Shown here: piece by piece, positions 1 through 8,267 of the stretch
Numbering within the stretch: the stretch's first letter is position 1
Layout of the letters: every line of letters begins with the position of its first letter
Assembly: GCA_964538085.1 (NCBI GenBank)
Contig: CAZIDF010000002.1
Location: forward strand, 225,757-289,756
Reading direction: 5' to 3'
Source: G020348385 sp964538085
GTDB lineage: Bacteria > Acidobacteriota > Aminicenantia > Aminicenantales > Aminicenantaceae
DNA length: 64,000 nt
Notes under the pieces: generated by a model
Seen by the model: the letters and a program-made list of their open reading frames with translations, nothing else
Databases searched by the model: none
What the model was told of the DNA's origin: nothing
Position numbers and translations under genes: made by a program

Positions 1-848
1 TCTTCTATGATCAAGTCTTCGATATCTTTTCCATCCAAAGCATGGAGAAGGTCATTGATGGTTCCTGAAAACAAGAAGAAAAGATTATTTTTCTCCGGAT
101 TCGGATCGATTATGCCAGGGCAGTCGATTTCATCCGGTTCTGCCGGATGGTTGAATTCGATCTGGATTTTGCGGAGCTGCTTTTTCCTCAAGGTTTCGAT
201 ATCCTCCACGGCAATGATTTTCCCATCCTTAATGATCCCAACCCGTCGGCACATTTTCTGGACTTCGCTCAGGGTGTGTGAGGAAAAAAAGATGGTTGTT
301 CCCTTGCTGTTTTCTTCTTTAAGAATGTCGAAAAATTTCGCTTGCATCAGAGGGTCCAATCCGCTGGTGGGCTCATCCAGGATCAACAAGGGGGGCTGAT
401 GAATAAGACTTTGTAAGATCGAGACCTTTTTTTGATTTCCCCTTGAAAGATCGATAATCTTCCTGTCGAGGTCAAGGTCGAAAGTGCCGGCCAACTCAAC
501 GATCCTGGATTCACAGTCTGTTTCGTAAAAGTTGGCAGAATAGCTAAGAAGCTCATGCACATCCATTTTTTCATAATAATGGACCTCCGAAGGCATAAAT
601 CCGATCTGTTTTTTAATTTCTTTCGAATCTTTGACGATGTCCAAGCCGAATATCCTGCCCCTTCCAGAAGTGGGAAAAATCAATCCGAGCAATGTGCGAA
701 TGGTGGTCGATTTGCCTGCGCCATTCGGTCCGATAAATCCAAAAATCTCCCCAGGTTCGATCTGGAGATCGATGTTGATAATCCCCCGTGCTTTCCCGTA
801 GTATTTTGTCAGGTTTTGGGTTTCGATCAAATACATTTTTCCCATCAT
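1..848 (-). CDS. ABC transporter ATP-binding protein (C-terminus beyond window)
   Basis: ATPase subunit of an ABC-2 type (CcmA/NatA-like) exporter; it would power a membrane permease encoded beyond the left edge. Translating the minus strand gives Walker A GPNGAGKST near residues 40-48, an altered signature LSRGNQKKV in place of LSGGQ, Walker B LLILDEPTSGLDP and the switch His in FFSSHTLSEV. About 282 codons are visible and the frame is open to base 1, so the 3' end is cut by the window. ATG codons at 848, 845 and 836 are all possible starts; none has a strong ribosome binding site. It is not a MacB-type ATPase, so it is unlikely to serve the orphan permeases downstream. Confidence 0.9.
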   Translation of the reverse strand, partial: MMGKMYLIETQNLTKYYGKARGIINIDLQIEPGEIFGFIGPNGAGKSTTIRTLLGLIFPTSGRGRIFGLDIVKDSKEIKKQIGFMPSEVHYYEKMDVHELLSYSANFYETDCESRIVELAGTFDLDLDRKIIDLSRGNQKKVSILQSLIHQPPLLILDEPTSGLDPLMQAKFFDILKEENSKGTTIFFSSHTLSEVQKMCRRVGIIKDGKIIAVEDIETLRKKQLRKIQIEFNHPAEPDEIDCPGIIDPNPEKNNLFFLFSGTINDLLHALDGKDIEDLIIE

Positions 849-902
849 AAAACATTTGATTCGTTCTCTACAATATATTTTTGGTAATAAACAATCAGAG
901 AA

Positions 903-932
903 TTGACCTCAACTTTTTGGGTGTGATATTGT
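903..932 (+). promoter_or_regulatory. Sigma-70-type promoter for the fucosidase gene
   Basis: TTGACC at 903-908 and TATTGT at 927-932 are separated by 18 bp, with TG just before the -10 element. Transcription would start near 939, which excludes the ATG at 934 as a start for the following gene. Confidence 0.55.
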
Positions 933-966
933 CATGTTTCAATATCTCTTCTCAAAGGAGAAATCG

Positions 967-2406
967 ATGAAAAACAAAATGGCACGAATCTCGATTTTAA
1001 TCTTGGTGGGAGATCTCATTTTGATCTGTTCTCTTATCTTCTTTTTTTCCTGCGATTCAAACAATTTTTCTGACGAGGATGTCAGTTCACCGATTCAGCT
1101 GGTCCCAGAGGATCAAGTGAGATTGTCCAATGATCCGGAAAAGACCGAAATTTTTCGAGATGCCGGATTGGGTCTATTTGTCCATTGGGGGCCCAACTCG
1201 CAAATAGGTTCAGAAATAAGCTGGCCATTGAACAATGCGAGTCGAGATTATATGGATAAATATTATTCCCTTGCAGAAACCTTTAATCCGACTGAATTCC
1301 TTGCTGATGAGTGGGCTACACTAGCTAAGTTGGCCGGAATGGAGTATGTGGTTTTTACCGCCAAACATCATGATGGCTTCTGCATGTTTGATACAGAATT
1401 CAGCGATTTCAAAATAACCAATACTCCATACACGAAGGACATCGTCGCCCAGGTGGCGGAAGCGTTTAGAAAAGAAGGCTTGCTTGTGGGTTTTTATTAC
1501 TCGCCTGGAGATTTCCGTTATCACTTTGAAACAGGTGTGCCTCAAAATGGATTGATGACACCTGCGTTCGATAGCAAGACACCATTCGGGCCACAGCAAA
1601 AGGATTTTTTATCCTATGAACAGGGACATGTGGAAGAGTTGTTGACCAAATATGGAGACGTTTTTATGCTCTGGTTCGATGGAAACTGTGAGCCATTGAA
1701 AAAACACGCGTGGAGGATCAATCAGGAAGTGTTCATCGGAAGGGGAGAGATCCCGACGCCGGAACAACGAATACCGGGAGAAGTGGCAGATCATGCATGG
1801 GAAAGCTGCATGACGACAAGCTGGCAGTGGTCCTACCAGCCGCATCCAGATCTGCGAACGTCCAAGGAGGTCATCCACAATCTTGTCAAAATCCGGTCGC
1901 GCGGCGGGAATATGCTCCTCAATGTGGGACCAAAACCAAATGGGAAGATAGCCAGCCCTGATGAGGCCATTCTCCGTGACTTAGGATTGTGGATGATGAT
2001 GTACGGAGAAGCTGTGCGTCAGGTCCGTCCTTGGATCGTGACGAACGAAGGCGATGTATGGCTGACTCACAAGAATAATGGAGAGACTTCTACGCTGTAT
2101 GCCATAGCAGATTTTAGCTATGATGAGGTGGGGACATCGTGGCAGCAGTTCTCCGGACGTCGATTAAGCTTGAAATCGGTGGAAGCCACTGAGCAAACAA
2201 AGGTCTCCATACTGGGACAGAGTGGGGAGTGCCCATGGCATCAGGATGAAAGGGGACTGCACATAACGGCTTTCAACACACATACGGTTCAGATCATCGC
2301 TTATCCAGGGAACAATCCGGAATTTGTGCAAAGAGGACACAGCTGGGGTCCTGACTGGCCTGTTGCTATCAAAATAACCAATGTAAAGCCGGCAGAATCG
2401 GAGTGA
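967..2406 (+). CDS. Alpha-L-fucosidase, GH29 family lipoprotein
   Basis: Retaining glycosidase that removes alpha-L-fucose from glycans, probably lipid-anchored in the envelope. The 479-residue product starts with a hydrophobic segment ending in a lipobox-like FFFSC near residue 29. GH29 hallmarks follow in order: LFVHWGP (about 70-76), FTAKHHDGF (130-138), the GFYYSP strand, and MLWFDG with the probable nucleophile Asp near residue 238. The usual GRGEIPTPEQ and LLNVGPKPNG segments come later. Start 967 is chosen because AAAGGAG lies 6 bp upstream and the promoter at 903-932 rules out the in-frame ATG at 934. It is convergent with the esterase gene, with a 9-bp gap. Confidence 0.93.
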   Translation: MKNKMARISILILVGDLILICSLIFFFSCDSNNFSDEDVSSPIQLVPEDQVRLSNDPEKTEIFRDAGLGLFVHWGPNSQIGSEISWPLNNASRDYMDKYYSLAETFNPTEFLADEWATLAKLAGMEYVVFTAKHHDGFCMFDTEFSDFKITNTPYTKDIVAQVAEAFRKEGLLVGFYYSPGDFRYHFETGVPQNGLMTPAFDSKTPFGPQQKDFLSYEQGHVEELLTKYGDVFMLWFDGNCEPLKKHAWRINQEVFIGRGEIPTPEQRIPGEVADHAWESCMTTSWQWSYQPHPDLRTSKEVIHNLVKIRSRGGNMLLNVGPKPNGKIASPDEAILRDLGLWMMMYGEAVRQVRPWIVTNEGDVWLTHKNNGETSTLYAIADFSYDEVGTSWQQFSGRRLSLKSVEATEQTKVSILGQSGECPWHQDERGLHITAFNTHTVQIIAYPGNNPEFVQRGHSWGPDWPVAIKITNVKPAESE

Positions 2407-2415
2407 TCGCCAAGA

Positions 2416-3240
2416 TCAACGGTTAAAAATATACTCAAGTCCTCTCGCTAAGCTGCTGGCAGGTACATGTCTCTCCCCATCGAGGATTTCCAGTTTGCTG
2501 ATGAATCCCTTCGAGGCATGCGTGTTGATATAATTCTGAAAATCCGGCACAAAATCTGTGATCCGTCGGGAGTCTTCTGTTCCATAAATCATGAATAAGA
2601 GTAGGTCATTTACAATATCTTTTTTGATGAAGGATTCTGCCTTTTTCTGTATGTACTCCGGACAGTGCCCGATCATCGGGCTGCTGGCGATGACCGCATT
2701 AAACGTTTCAGGTTTTTCAAGAAGAGCATACACGGCAAAGAGAGCGGAGTTGGACATCCCGTATAGGACGGAATAATCCTTGGTTCGATAATTATTTTGG
2801 ATATAAGGCATCAATTCGTTATGGATAAAACTCAAAAAATCTTTAGAGCCTCCCGAACCTGGACGGTGAGAGACAGCTTCTGGGATCATGTCACGGTTAC
2901 GGTTCGTGTTCCATATGCCAACGACGATCATCTGGGGAGCCAATCCCTTTGCAATTAAGCCGTTAACGGTAGAAACGCATTTTGGAAAAGTCGCCTCCCC
3001 CTCAGCATCTAAGACGTAAAGAACAGGATATGCTTGTTCTGCTGTCTCATTTCCTTCAGGAAGGGAGACAGAGATGGTTCTTTCCTCCTCTAGGATTTTT
3101 GAGTAGACTTTGATGACCGTAGCTCTGTTTGACTCGTTGCCTGCTCGCGCAAGGGAAGGGAATGTTTGAAGCGATAAAGTCAATATGCATATGGAAACGA
3201 TTGCTCTGAAAGACTTACGAAAATTCACTCTTTTATCCAT
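2416..3240 (-). CDS. Secreted alpha/beta-hydrolase esterase (esterase D/IroE type, PF00756-like)
   Basis: Probable periplasmic serine esterase; the substrate cannot be told. The 274-residue product has an N-terminal signal peptide (hydrophobic stretch ending near ARAG). YPVLYVLDAEG is the strand-turn typical of the putative-esterase family. The nucleophile motif is GMSNS, the GxSxS/A form of this family rather than classic GxSxG. The acid is probably the Asp of GTEDSR and the His that of GERHVP near the C-terminus. Length fits IroE/Fes-like esterases. It stands alone between the fucosidase gene and the first orphan permease. Confidence 0.85.
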   Translation of the reverse strand: MDKRVNFRKSFRAIVSICILTLSLQTFPSLARAGNESNRATVIKVYSKILEEERTISVSLPEGNETAEQAYPVLYVLDAEGEATFPKCVSTVNGLIAKGLAPQMIVVGIWNTNRNRDMIPEAVSHRPGSGGSKDFLSFIHNELMPYIQNNYRTKDYSVLYGMSNSALFAVYALLEKPETFNAVIASSPMIGHCPEYIQKKAESFIKKDIVNDLLLFMIYGTEDSRRITDFVPDFQNYINTHASKGFISKLEILDGERHVPASSLARGLEYIFNR

Positions 3241-3311
3241 ATAGAATTATTCTGTTTTATTCCTGTATTTCATCATTTAATTTTTGCGGATAATAATTTA
3301 AAAGTCCACTT

Positions 3312-5900
3312 TTATTCGTATCGCAAAGAATCTGCCGGATTGGAAAGTGCGGCTTTCACTGTTTGGAAGATCACCGAGAGAAGGGCGACGGCTAGAGTCA
3401 TCAACCCCGCTAAGATAAATGGCACAAGACCGATCGGGGTTCTAAAAGCAAAAGCTTGAAGCCATTTGCTGACCGCAAAATAAGCAGCTGGCCATGCCAA
3501 GATGTTGGCCACGATCACCCACCGGACATACTTATTTGTGAACATCAGGACGATACCGGAGACGCTCGAACCGAGGATCTTTCGAATCCCTATTTCTTTG
3601 GTTCTCTGTTCTGTGCTGTATGCGGCAAGGCCGAAGATGCCTAGACAGGCCACAAACACAGTCAACTGACAGAAGGAAATAAGCAATGATGCCAAACGTC
3701 TTTCCTCATCGTAGGCCCGGAGATGGAGATCATCCACATAAGCATAATCGAATATCTGTTCGGGAAAAAGCCCGAAAACGACCTCTCGAATCTGAGAAAT
3801 GACTTCCTGGTTTCCTGCCGAAGGGAGACGGATGACAAGTTCACCTGCTGTCTCATCCACATGGAACAAAGCAGTCGGATAGATCCGCGAGTGTATAGAA
3901 TTCGTGTTCCAATCCTCGAGTACCCCGATGATGCGATATGCTTTTTCTCCCCGGTATAGGAAGTGTCCCACAGGATCCCCTAAATCGAGACTCTGGGCAG
4001 CGGTCTCGTTGATGAGAATAGCCTCTTTATCTGTGGCCCTTCCATATTCAAAATTTCTCCCAGCTACAAGCCTAAGCTCCATGGTGGAGATGAAATCTTC
4101 ATCGACCTCAATGGACTGGACGATCTTGCCTTGCTCCTCTTCTTGGCCCTCCAACCGAACGGTAGATATGCTGCGATTCTGGTCAGAGGGAAAACGATCC
4201 ACAGATGAAACGGCCAAAGCTCCGGTCTGGTTAAGTATCTGTTCCTTCACGACAGGTGCATTTTTGAGACGAGTGGCATCTCGATTGTTCACAACGATCA
4301 GATTGTCCTTGTTAAATCCCAGGTCCTTGGTTTCAGAATACCGTACCTGTTTGAGGACAACGAGCGTGCAAACAATCAGAGCACCGGCAATGAAGAACTG
4401 AACACCGACCAGAACCTTCCGCAATCCTGATTTGGAAGGTCCTCTGGGAATCCCGGATCGGAAGATGACTGCCGCTTGGAACCGGGAGAGAAAAACAGCC
4501 GGATAAGATCCCGCGAGAAAACCCACCATGATGACCATGGCGCCGACAGCAGGAAGAATCCATGGCGTCGACAGAACTCCCAGGTTGAGAGTTTTGCCCA
4601 GATATACATCAAGACGGGGTTTGAAAAAAGAAAAAAGAAAAAGCCCCAGGCCCATGGCAATGGTTGTGAGGAGAAGGGATTCTATCAGGAATTGTTTTAT
4701 CAAATGAGAACGCGTGGCTCCACAGGTCTTTCGTATGCCCACCTCTTTTAGTCTTCCGGCGATTTTTGCCGTGGATAGGTTGATAAAATTGATGGCGGCG
4801 ATTATCAGGATCAGAAGTGCGACAGCGGAAAAGATATACAACCGTGTGATATTGCCCGAGTTGTCCAAATCGTTGTTCATGCCGTGGGTAGCATTATTTA
4901 TATAGATCTTATCGAGCGGCTGCAGGTAGTAGGAAGCTTCCTTTTCGTCCTCATCGAGATGGAGTCGGGCAAGAGCTGTGATTTTTTCATCGACAGTTTT
5001 TGGATCAGAACCTCCCTGGAGACGGACAAAAGTCGTGATCATCCCCCAGCTCTGCCATTGATCGATCGCATCGCCGTGTGTTTGATGAAGTGTTGGAAAA
5101 GAAGCGATCATGGTTGTCCTTAGGGCAGTATTGGAAGGCATTCTCTTCATAACGCCTGTGACCTCAAATTCGAATGTCCTATTGAGAGTGAGACGCATAG
5201 TTTTTCCGATGGGATTCCCGTCGCCATAGTATTTCTGAGCAAGTGTTTCATCGATGAGAACGGTAAATGGTGCTTCGAGAGCAGTTTTGGGATTTCCTCG
5301 AACGAGAGGAATAGCAAAAACTTCCAGGATTTCCTGTTCGGCGAAAAACATCTTATTTTCTTTAAAATCTTGATTCTCGATACGCACCGGTACATTGTGT
5401 CTCCTCAAGATGCGGACACTTTCTTCGATCTCCGGGATAGATTCCTCAGCGGCTGGGCCGAATGGAGGAGCGACCACAGCGTTTAGCAGGACTTGGCCTC
5501 CCATCGGGATTCGCCCGTTTATTCTGAAAATACGATCCTTGTTTGGGTGCATGGTTTCAAAGCTGAGCTCATGAATGACATAGCTGGCCATAAGCAGGCA
5601 TGCAGCCAGCCCCACAGCTAAGCCGATAATGTTAAGAAAAGCATACCTTTTATGCCTGAGGATATTCCTGTAGGCCAATTTTAGATAATTATTCAACATA
5701 TCGGCACTCCCATAGATGAGATTTGTAAAAAACATCGGAAGAGATTTAAAAACCTGTGACCGATACCAGGAGCGGGCTGATCGGAGTCCATATGCGGTTG
5801 CCATCTCCTGAAATATTTCTTCATAATCCCCCGCAATGGATGATCCGGATAGCCGGCCAAGTAACCATGAAGCAAACGGAGGAGGTTTTATTTTGTTCAT
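3312..5900 (-). CDS. ADOP-type orphan ABC permease 1 (duplicated MacB/FtsX, PadR-linked)
   Basis: Inner-membrane protein of the acidobacterial duplicated orphan permease type: MacB-like permease without its own ATPase; transported substrate unknown. About 862 residues: an N-terminal 'permease prefix' with GDYEEIFQE and WYRSQVFKSLP, TM1 after YRNILRHKRYAFLNIIGLA, a periplasmic MacB-like domain, a first FtsX block with EVGIRKTCGATRS, a second periplasmic domain, and a final FtsX block with KEIGIRKILGSS, ending PADSLRYE. ATG at 5900 gives the same length as module 2 and lies 16 bp after the PadR stop; ATG at 5942, overlapping padR, is an alternative. Cotranscribed with PadR 1. Confidence 0.9.
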   Translation of the reverse strand: MNKIKPPPFASWLLGRLSGSSIAGDYEEIFQEMATAYGLRSARSWYRSQVFKSLPMFFTNLIYGSADMLNNYLKLAYRNILRHKRYAFLNIIGLAVGLAACLLMASYVIHELSFETMHPNKDRIFRINGRIPMGGQVLLNAVVAPPFGPAAEESIPEIEESVRILRRHNVPVRIENQDFKENKMFFAEQEILEVFAIPLVRGNPKTALEAPFTVLIDETLAQKYYGDGNPIGKTMRLTLNRTFEFEVTGVMKRMPSNTALRTTMIASFPTLHQTHGDAIDQWQSWGMITTFVRLQGGSDPKTVDEKITALARLHLDEDEKEASYYLQPLDKIYINNATHGMNNDLDNSGNITRLYIFSAVALLILIIAAINFINLSTAKIAGRLKEVGIRKTCGATRSHLIKQFLIESLLLTTIAMGLGLFLFSFFKPRLDVYLGKTLNLGVLSTPWILPAVGAMVIMVGFLAGSYPAVFLSRFQAAVIFRSGIPRGPSKSGLRKVLVGVQFFIAGALIVCTLVVLKQVRYSETKDLGFNKDNLIVVNNRDATRLKNAPVVKEQILNQTGALAVSSVDRFPSDQNRSISTVRLEGQEEEQGKIVQSIEVDEDFISTMELRLVAGRNFEYGRATDKEAILINETAAQSLDLGDPVGHFLYRGEKAYRIIGVLEDWNTNSIHSRIYPTALFHVDETAGELVIRLPSAGNQEVISQIREVVFGLFPEQIFDYAYVDDLHLRAYDEERRLASLLISFCQLTVFVACLGIFGLAAYSTEQRTKEIGIRKILGSSVSGIVLMFTNKYVRWVIVANILAWPAAYFAVSKWLQAFAFRTPIGLVPFILAGLMTLAVALLSVIFQTVKAALSNPADSLRYE

Positions 5901-5916
5901 ATTTTTCAAGCTAGAT

Positions 5917-6234
5917 TCATTTATTGAATTCGGGGATAGCATTCCATAAATTGATCTGGTGCCGGCGCGCCAGTTCCAGAGCCTCTTTTCCTTCCAGCGT
6001 TAGCCTGTAATAGGACCGGCTTCTGCCGCCCCTTTTTGGCGTTGGATCTGCCGCTCGTTTTATCAGGAATTCTTTGCGGACGAGTTGATCCAGGGCAAAA
6101 TAAAGCCCTCCCATGGTGTACGTTTTTCCGAAAATCTCGGAGACCTCGCGGTTGATAGGTACACCGTAAGCATTATCTTTTAGCTTAAGGACTGCGATAA
6201 GGATAGCTTCTTCCAGCCGGGTCAATAAATCCAT
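5917..6234 (-). CDS. PadR-family transcriptional regulator 1
   Basis: Winged-helix repressor expected to control its own operon with permease 1. The 105-residue product has the PadR core: LTRLEEAILIAVLKLKDNAYGVPI, a wing region with GGLYFALDQLVRKEFL, then PTPKRGGRSRSYYRLTLEGKEAL. It has only the short N-terminal PadR domain with a C-terminal helix. Start 6234 is supported by GGAGG 6 bp upstream. Its promoter probably lies in 6240-6300, where TTTTGT and TATATT are 17 bp apart on the minus strand. The inducer is unknown. Confidence 0.93.
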   Translation of the reverse strand: MDLLTRLEEAILIAVLKLKDNAYGVPINREVSEIFGKTYTMGGLYFALDQLVRKEFLIKRAADPTPKRGGRSRSYYRLTLEGKEALELARRHQINLWNAIPEFNK

Positions 6235-6313
6235 CTTGCCTCCATTTCTATTTGATTCCAATATATAATACGTGGGGAACGGACAAAAGGTTGCCATGGC
6301 ACGAAAACATATC

Positions 6314-6350
6314 TGTCCAGATGTGAACACTGGGTGTTCAAAATCGGATC
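6314..6350 (+). promoter_or_regulatory. Tandem-dyad upstream activator site, copy A
   Basis: Two 16-bp dyads, TGTCC-N6-GAACA (6314-6329) and TGTTC-N6-GGATC (6335-6350), have centres 21 bp apart. The second right half is weak. The element lies 73.5 bp from the -12 GC of the sigma-54 promoter downstream. The same design recurs at four other loci. A further perfect inverted repeat GAACAC-TGG-GTGTTC bridges the two dyads. Confidence 0.6.
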
Positions 6351-6391
6351 AATATGGCTGGTGCGCTCTTTAATGCACCAGGAAAAATGAC

Positions 6392-6407
6392 TGGCACATA
6401 ATTTGCT
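6392..6407 (+). promoter_or_regulatory. Sigma-54 promoter for the thiazoline-carboxylate hydrolase-like gene
   Basis: TGGCAC and TTGCT form GG-N10-GC (GG 6393-6394, GC 6405-6406), a near-perfect -24/-12 promoter. Transcription would start near 6417, giving a leader of about 50 nt that contains AGGAG before the ATG at 6467. Confidence 0.7.
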
Positions 6408-6466
6408 TAGAAATATCGTGAATATGCAGTGAACATCACTCATTCGAGCAATAGGAGAGAAGCCAT

Positions 6467-7051
6467 ATGGAAAAAACAAAAGTATTCCAGTCCAGCCGTA
6501 GAGAATTTTTGTCGTGCATCCCTGCCGCGGCAGCTTTGTGTTTTGGATGCAGCCAGGGATGGAGACAAAACACTCACAAATTCCAACGTGAGATGCCTCC
6601 TGTAACTTACCTGCGATGGGCACAACAACGCAATATGAGATACATCGGTATCCTCAAGCATCTGGAGAAGGATATCGGGAAACAAAAACTCCTGGAATTG
6701 CTGAAAAAAGCGAGTTTTGCGGAAAATTTGGCTCTAGGGAAAAGGTTGTCACCTCGGATCAAATCAATGCATGCATTTGCGGGTCCGTTTCGGGAGGAGA
6801 AGAGCGGAGTGGGTCAGACCATTATCCGTGAGATCGTCGAGGACAATGAAACCGCATTCGAAATGAAGATTACGGAGTGCCTCACCGAGGTCGTCTTCCG
6901 CGAGGCCGATGCGTTGGATTTGGGGTACGCCTGCGTGTGCCATGCCGATTTTGGCCTTCCTGAAGGCCTGGATATCAACATCAAATTGATCAGATCCAAG
7001 ACGCTGATGCAGGGGCACGAATGCTGCAATCACCGGTATGTTCTAGAATGA
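6467..7051 (+). CDS. L-2-amino-thiazoline-4-carboxylic acid hydrolase family protein, Tat-exported
   Basis: Member of the ATC hydrolase family (PF14196-like); founding members open the thiazoline ring on the route to L-cysteine, but the true substrate here is unknown. The 194-residue product begins with a twin-arginine signal (SSRREFLSCIPAAAALCFGC), with a Cys that could be lipidated. The C-terminal half has the family pattern: a Cys-containing YACVCHADFGLPEGLDINIKL strand followed by RSKTLMQGHECCNHRY. AGGAG lies 9 bp before the ATG. A sigma-54 promoter and tandem-dyad element sit upstream. It stands alone and is divergent from PadR 1. Confidence 0.75.
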   Translation: MEKTKVFQSSRREFLSCIPAAAALCFGCSQGWRQNTHKFQREMPPVTYLRWAQQRNMRYIGILKHLEKDIGKQKLLELLKKASFAENLALGKRLSPRIKSMHAFAGPFREEKSGVGQTIIREIVEDNETAFEMKITECLTEVVFREADALDLGYACVCHADFGLPEGLDINIKLIRSKTLMQGHECCNHRYVLE

Positions 7052-7099
7052 AAAGACTCAGGGAAATATTGTAAAACAAGAAATCAATAGGAGGTCAAT

Positions 7100-7189
7100 G
7101 TGTATTATCTTCTCCTCTATGTCACAAACGGCCTTATCACAGACTGGAAAGTTCGTGAATGGACGGTTGTGATCGGAAGCGCCCTGTGA
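7100..7189 (+). CDS. Possible 29-residue small ORF coupled to the methyltransferase gene
   Basis: A GTG start at 7100 has a perfect AGGAGG at 7089-7094, with 5 bp spacing. It opens a 29-codon frame (VYYLLLYVTNG..., aromatic and hydrophobic at first, ending VVIGSAL) whose TGA overlaps the GTG start of the next gene (GTGA at 7186-7189). The arrangement suggests a translated leader or a remnant of a longer gene that now couples translation. I recognise no family. An ATG at 7098 in another frame could also use the same ribosome binding site (24 codons). Confidence 0.35.
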   Translation: MYYLLLYVTNGLITDWKVREWTVVIGSAL

Positions 7190-7782
7190 AAGCACAGCTA
7201 AAAAAAGCGTCAATAATTGTCTTTATCGTTATTTTTGGTGCGATCCTTTGTTTGGCTTTCATCGGCTCAGCCCAAAGTCGCAGGGATAAACGTGATCAAC
7301 CCGAAAAGCTCATGGATATTGCCGGAGTGAAACCAGGGATGTCCATCGGAGAAGCCGGTGCCGGAAGAGGATATCTCACTTTCCATCTTTCCCGTCGGGT
7401 TGGAGAGATTGGGCAAATCTATGCCAACGATATAGATGAAAAATCTCTCCAATACATCACCGACCGCTGCGAGAGAGAGGGAGTGAAAAATATCGAGACT
7501 GTTCTCGGTGAAATTGCAGATCCCTACTTTCCAGTAACAGATCTAGATATGGTTGTCATGATCTATGCCTTTCATGATTTCACAAAGAAGGAAGCGTGGT
7601 TGAAAAATGTGAAAAAATACATGAAAATGGATGCCAGTCTTGTGATCTTTGACGGTTAGGATGCTCACACAGGCATGAATAAAGAATCGGTTGCAAAACT
7701 GGGGAAAAGTGCGGGATTCCAACTCATGCAGCACGATAAAATCCACAGCGGTTTGTGGGTATACATTTTACGTATTAAATGA
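7186..7782 (+). pseudogene. SAM-dependent methyltransferase with in-frame amber stop
   Basis: Class I SAM-dependent methyltransferase, membrane-anchored by an N-terminal hydrophobic segment (IIVFIVIFGAILCLAFIGSAQ). Motif I is AGAGRGYLTFHLSR, the post-I acid is in YANDIDEK, and a further motif is DMVVMIYAFHDF. The frame is interrupted by TAG at 7657-7659, just after VIFDG. Beyond it the same frame continues for 40 codons (DAHTGMNKESVAKLGKSAG..., ending LWVYILRIK) to TGA at 7780-7782, exactly like the end of this family. One base change (for example CAG to TAG) explains it. Without the tail the last strands of the fold are lost. Start: GTG 7186, coupled to the small ORF; ATG 7159 is an alternative. 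Confidence 0.8.
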
Positions 7783-7794
7783 AAGGAGAAATAG

Positions 7795-8238
7795 ATGACC
7801 AAAAAGACATTCCTTTTAATCCTTGGGCTGGTTCTTGTTACGTGCTTATCGGCTGCGGATGAAGCCGCAGAAAAAGCCGCAGTCATCAAGGTCATCGACA
7901 ATGCTTATTTAAACGGAATCTGTAATATGGGAGATGTGGAAGCTGTCAAGAAAGGTTTTCATGAAGATTTTAGCCTGAAAGGGATCAATAACGGAAAACT
8001 ATCCGTGCTTCCCATATCACGATGGATTGAAATCATCGGCAAGCGCAAGGCAGAAGGACAATATCCTCCGAAAGAGAAAACCCGATTCGAATATCCGTTT
8101 ATAGATATTACCGGAAATACAGCTATGGTTAAAATTCATTTCCTACGCGGAGATAAGCACATCTATACAGACTACCTTTTACTTCTCAGGTTTTCCGAAG
8201 GCTGGCGCATTACCGACAAAATCTATTTCAGTCACTAA
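7795..8238 (+). CDS. Secreted NTF2-like (putative lumazine-binding type) protein
   Basis: Small exported protein of the NTF2-like superfamily, closest by eye to the 'putative lumazine-binding' group; no enzymatic role can be assigned. The 147-residue product has a signal peptide (KKTFLLILGLVLVTCLSA), a helix AAVIKVIDNAYLNGICNMGDVEAVKKGFHEDFSL, then strands FEYPFIDITGNTAMVKIHFLRGDKHIYTDYLLLLRFSEGWRITDKIYF that complete the cone fold. AAAGGAG lies 6 bp upstream. It begins 13 bp after the natural end of the amber-interrupted methyltransferase, so the two probably share a transcript. Confidence 0.7.
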   Translation: MTKKTFLLILGLVLVTCLSAADEAAEKAAVIKVIDNAYLNGICNMGDVEAVKKGFHEDFSLKGINNGKLSVLPISRWIEIIGKRKAEGQYPPKEKTRFEYPFIDITGNTAMVKIHFLRGDKHIYTDYLLLLRFSEGWRITDKIYFSH

Positions 8239-8267
8239 AACAGAGTTGCTCATATTTCTGGACAGTA

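Noticed and set aside
4376..4660. Alternative frames inside permease genes, such as this 94-codon one
   Set aside because: They overlap strongly conserved FtsX/MacB sequence on the same or opposite strand and show no family features.
6278..6294. Minus-strand sigma-54-like box TGGCAACCTTTTGTCC before padR 1
   Set aside because: The spacing gives GG-N10-TC, not GC, so the -12 element is missing; a sigma-70-type promoter fits better.
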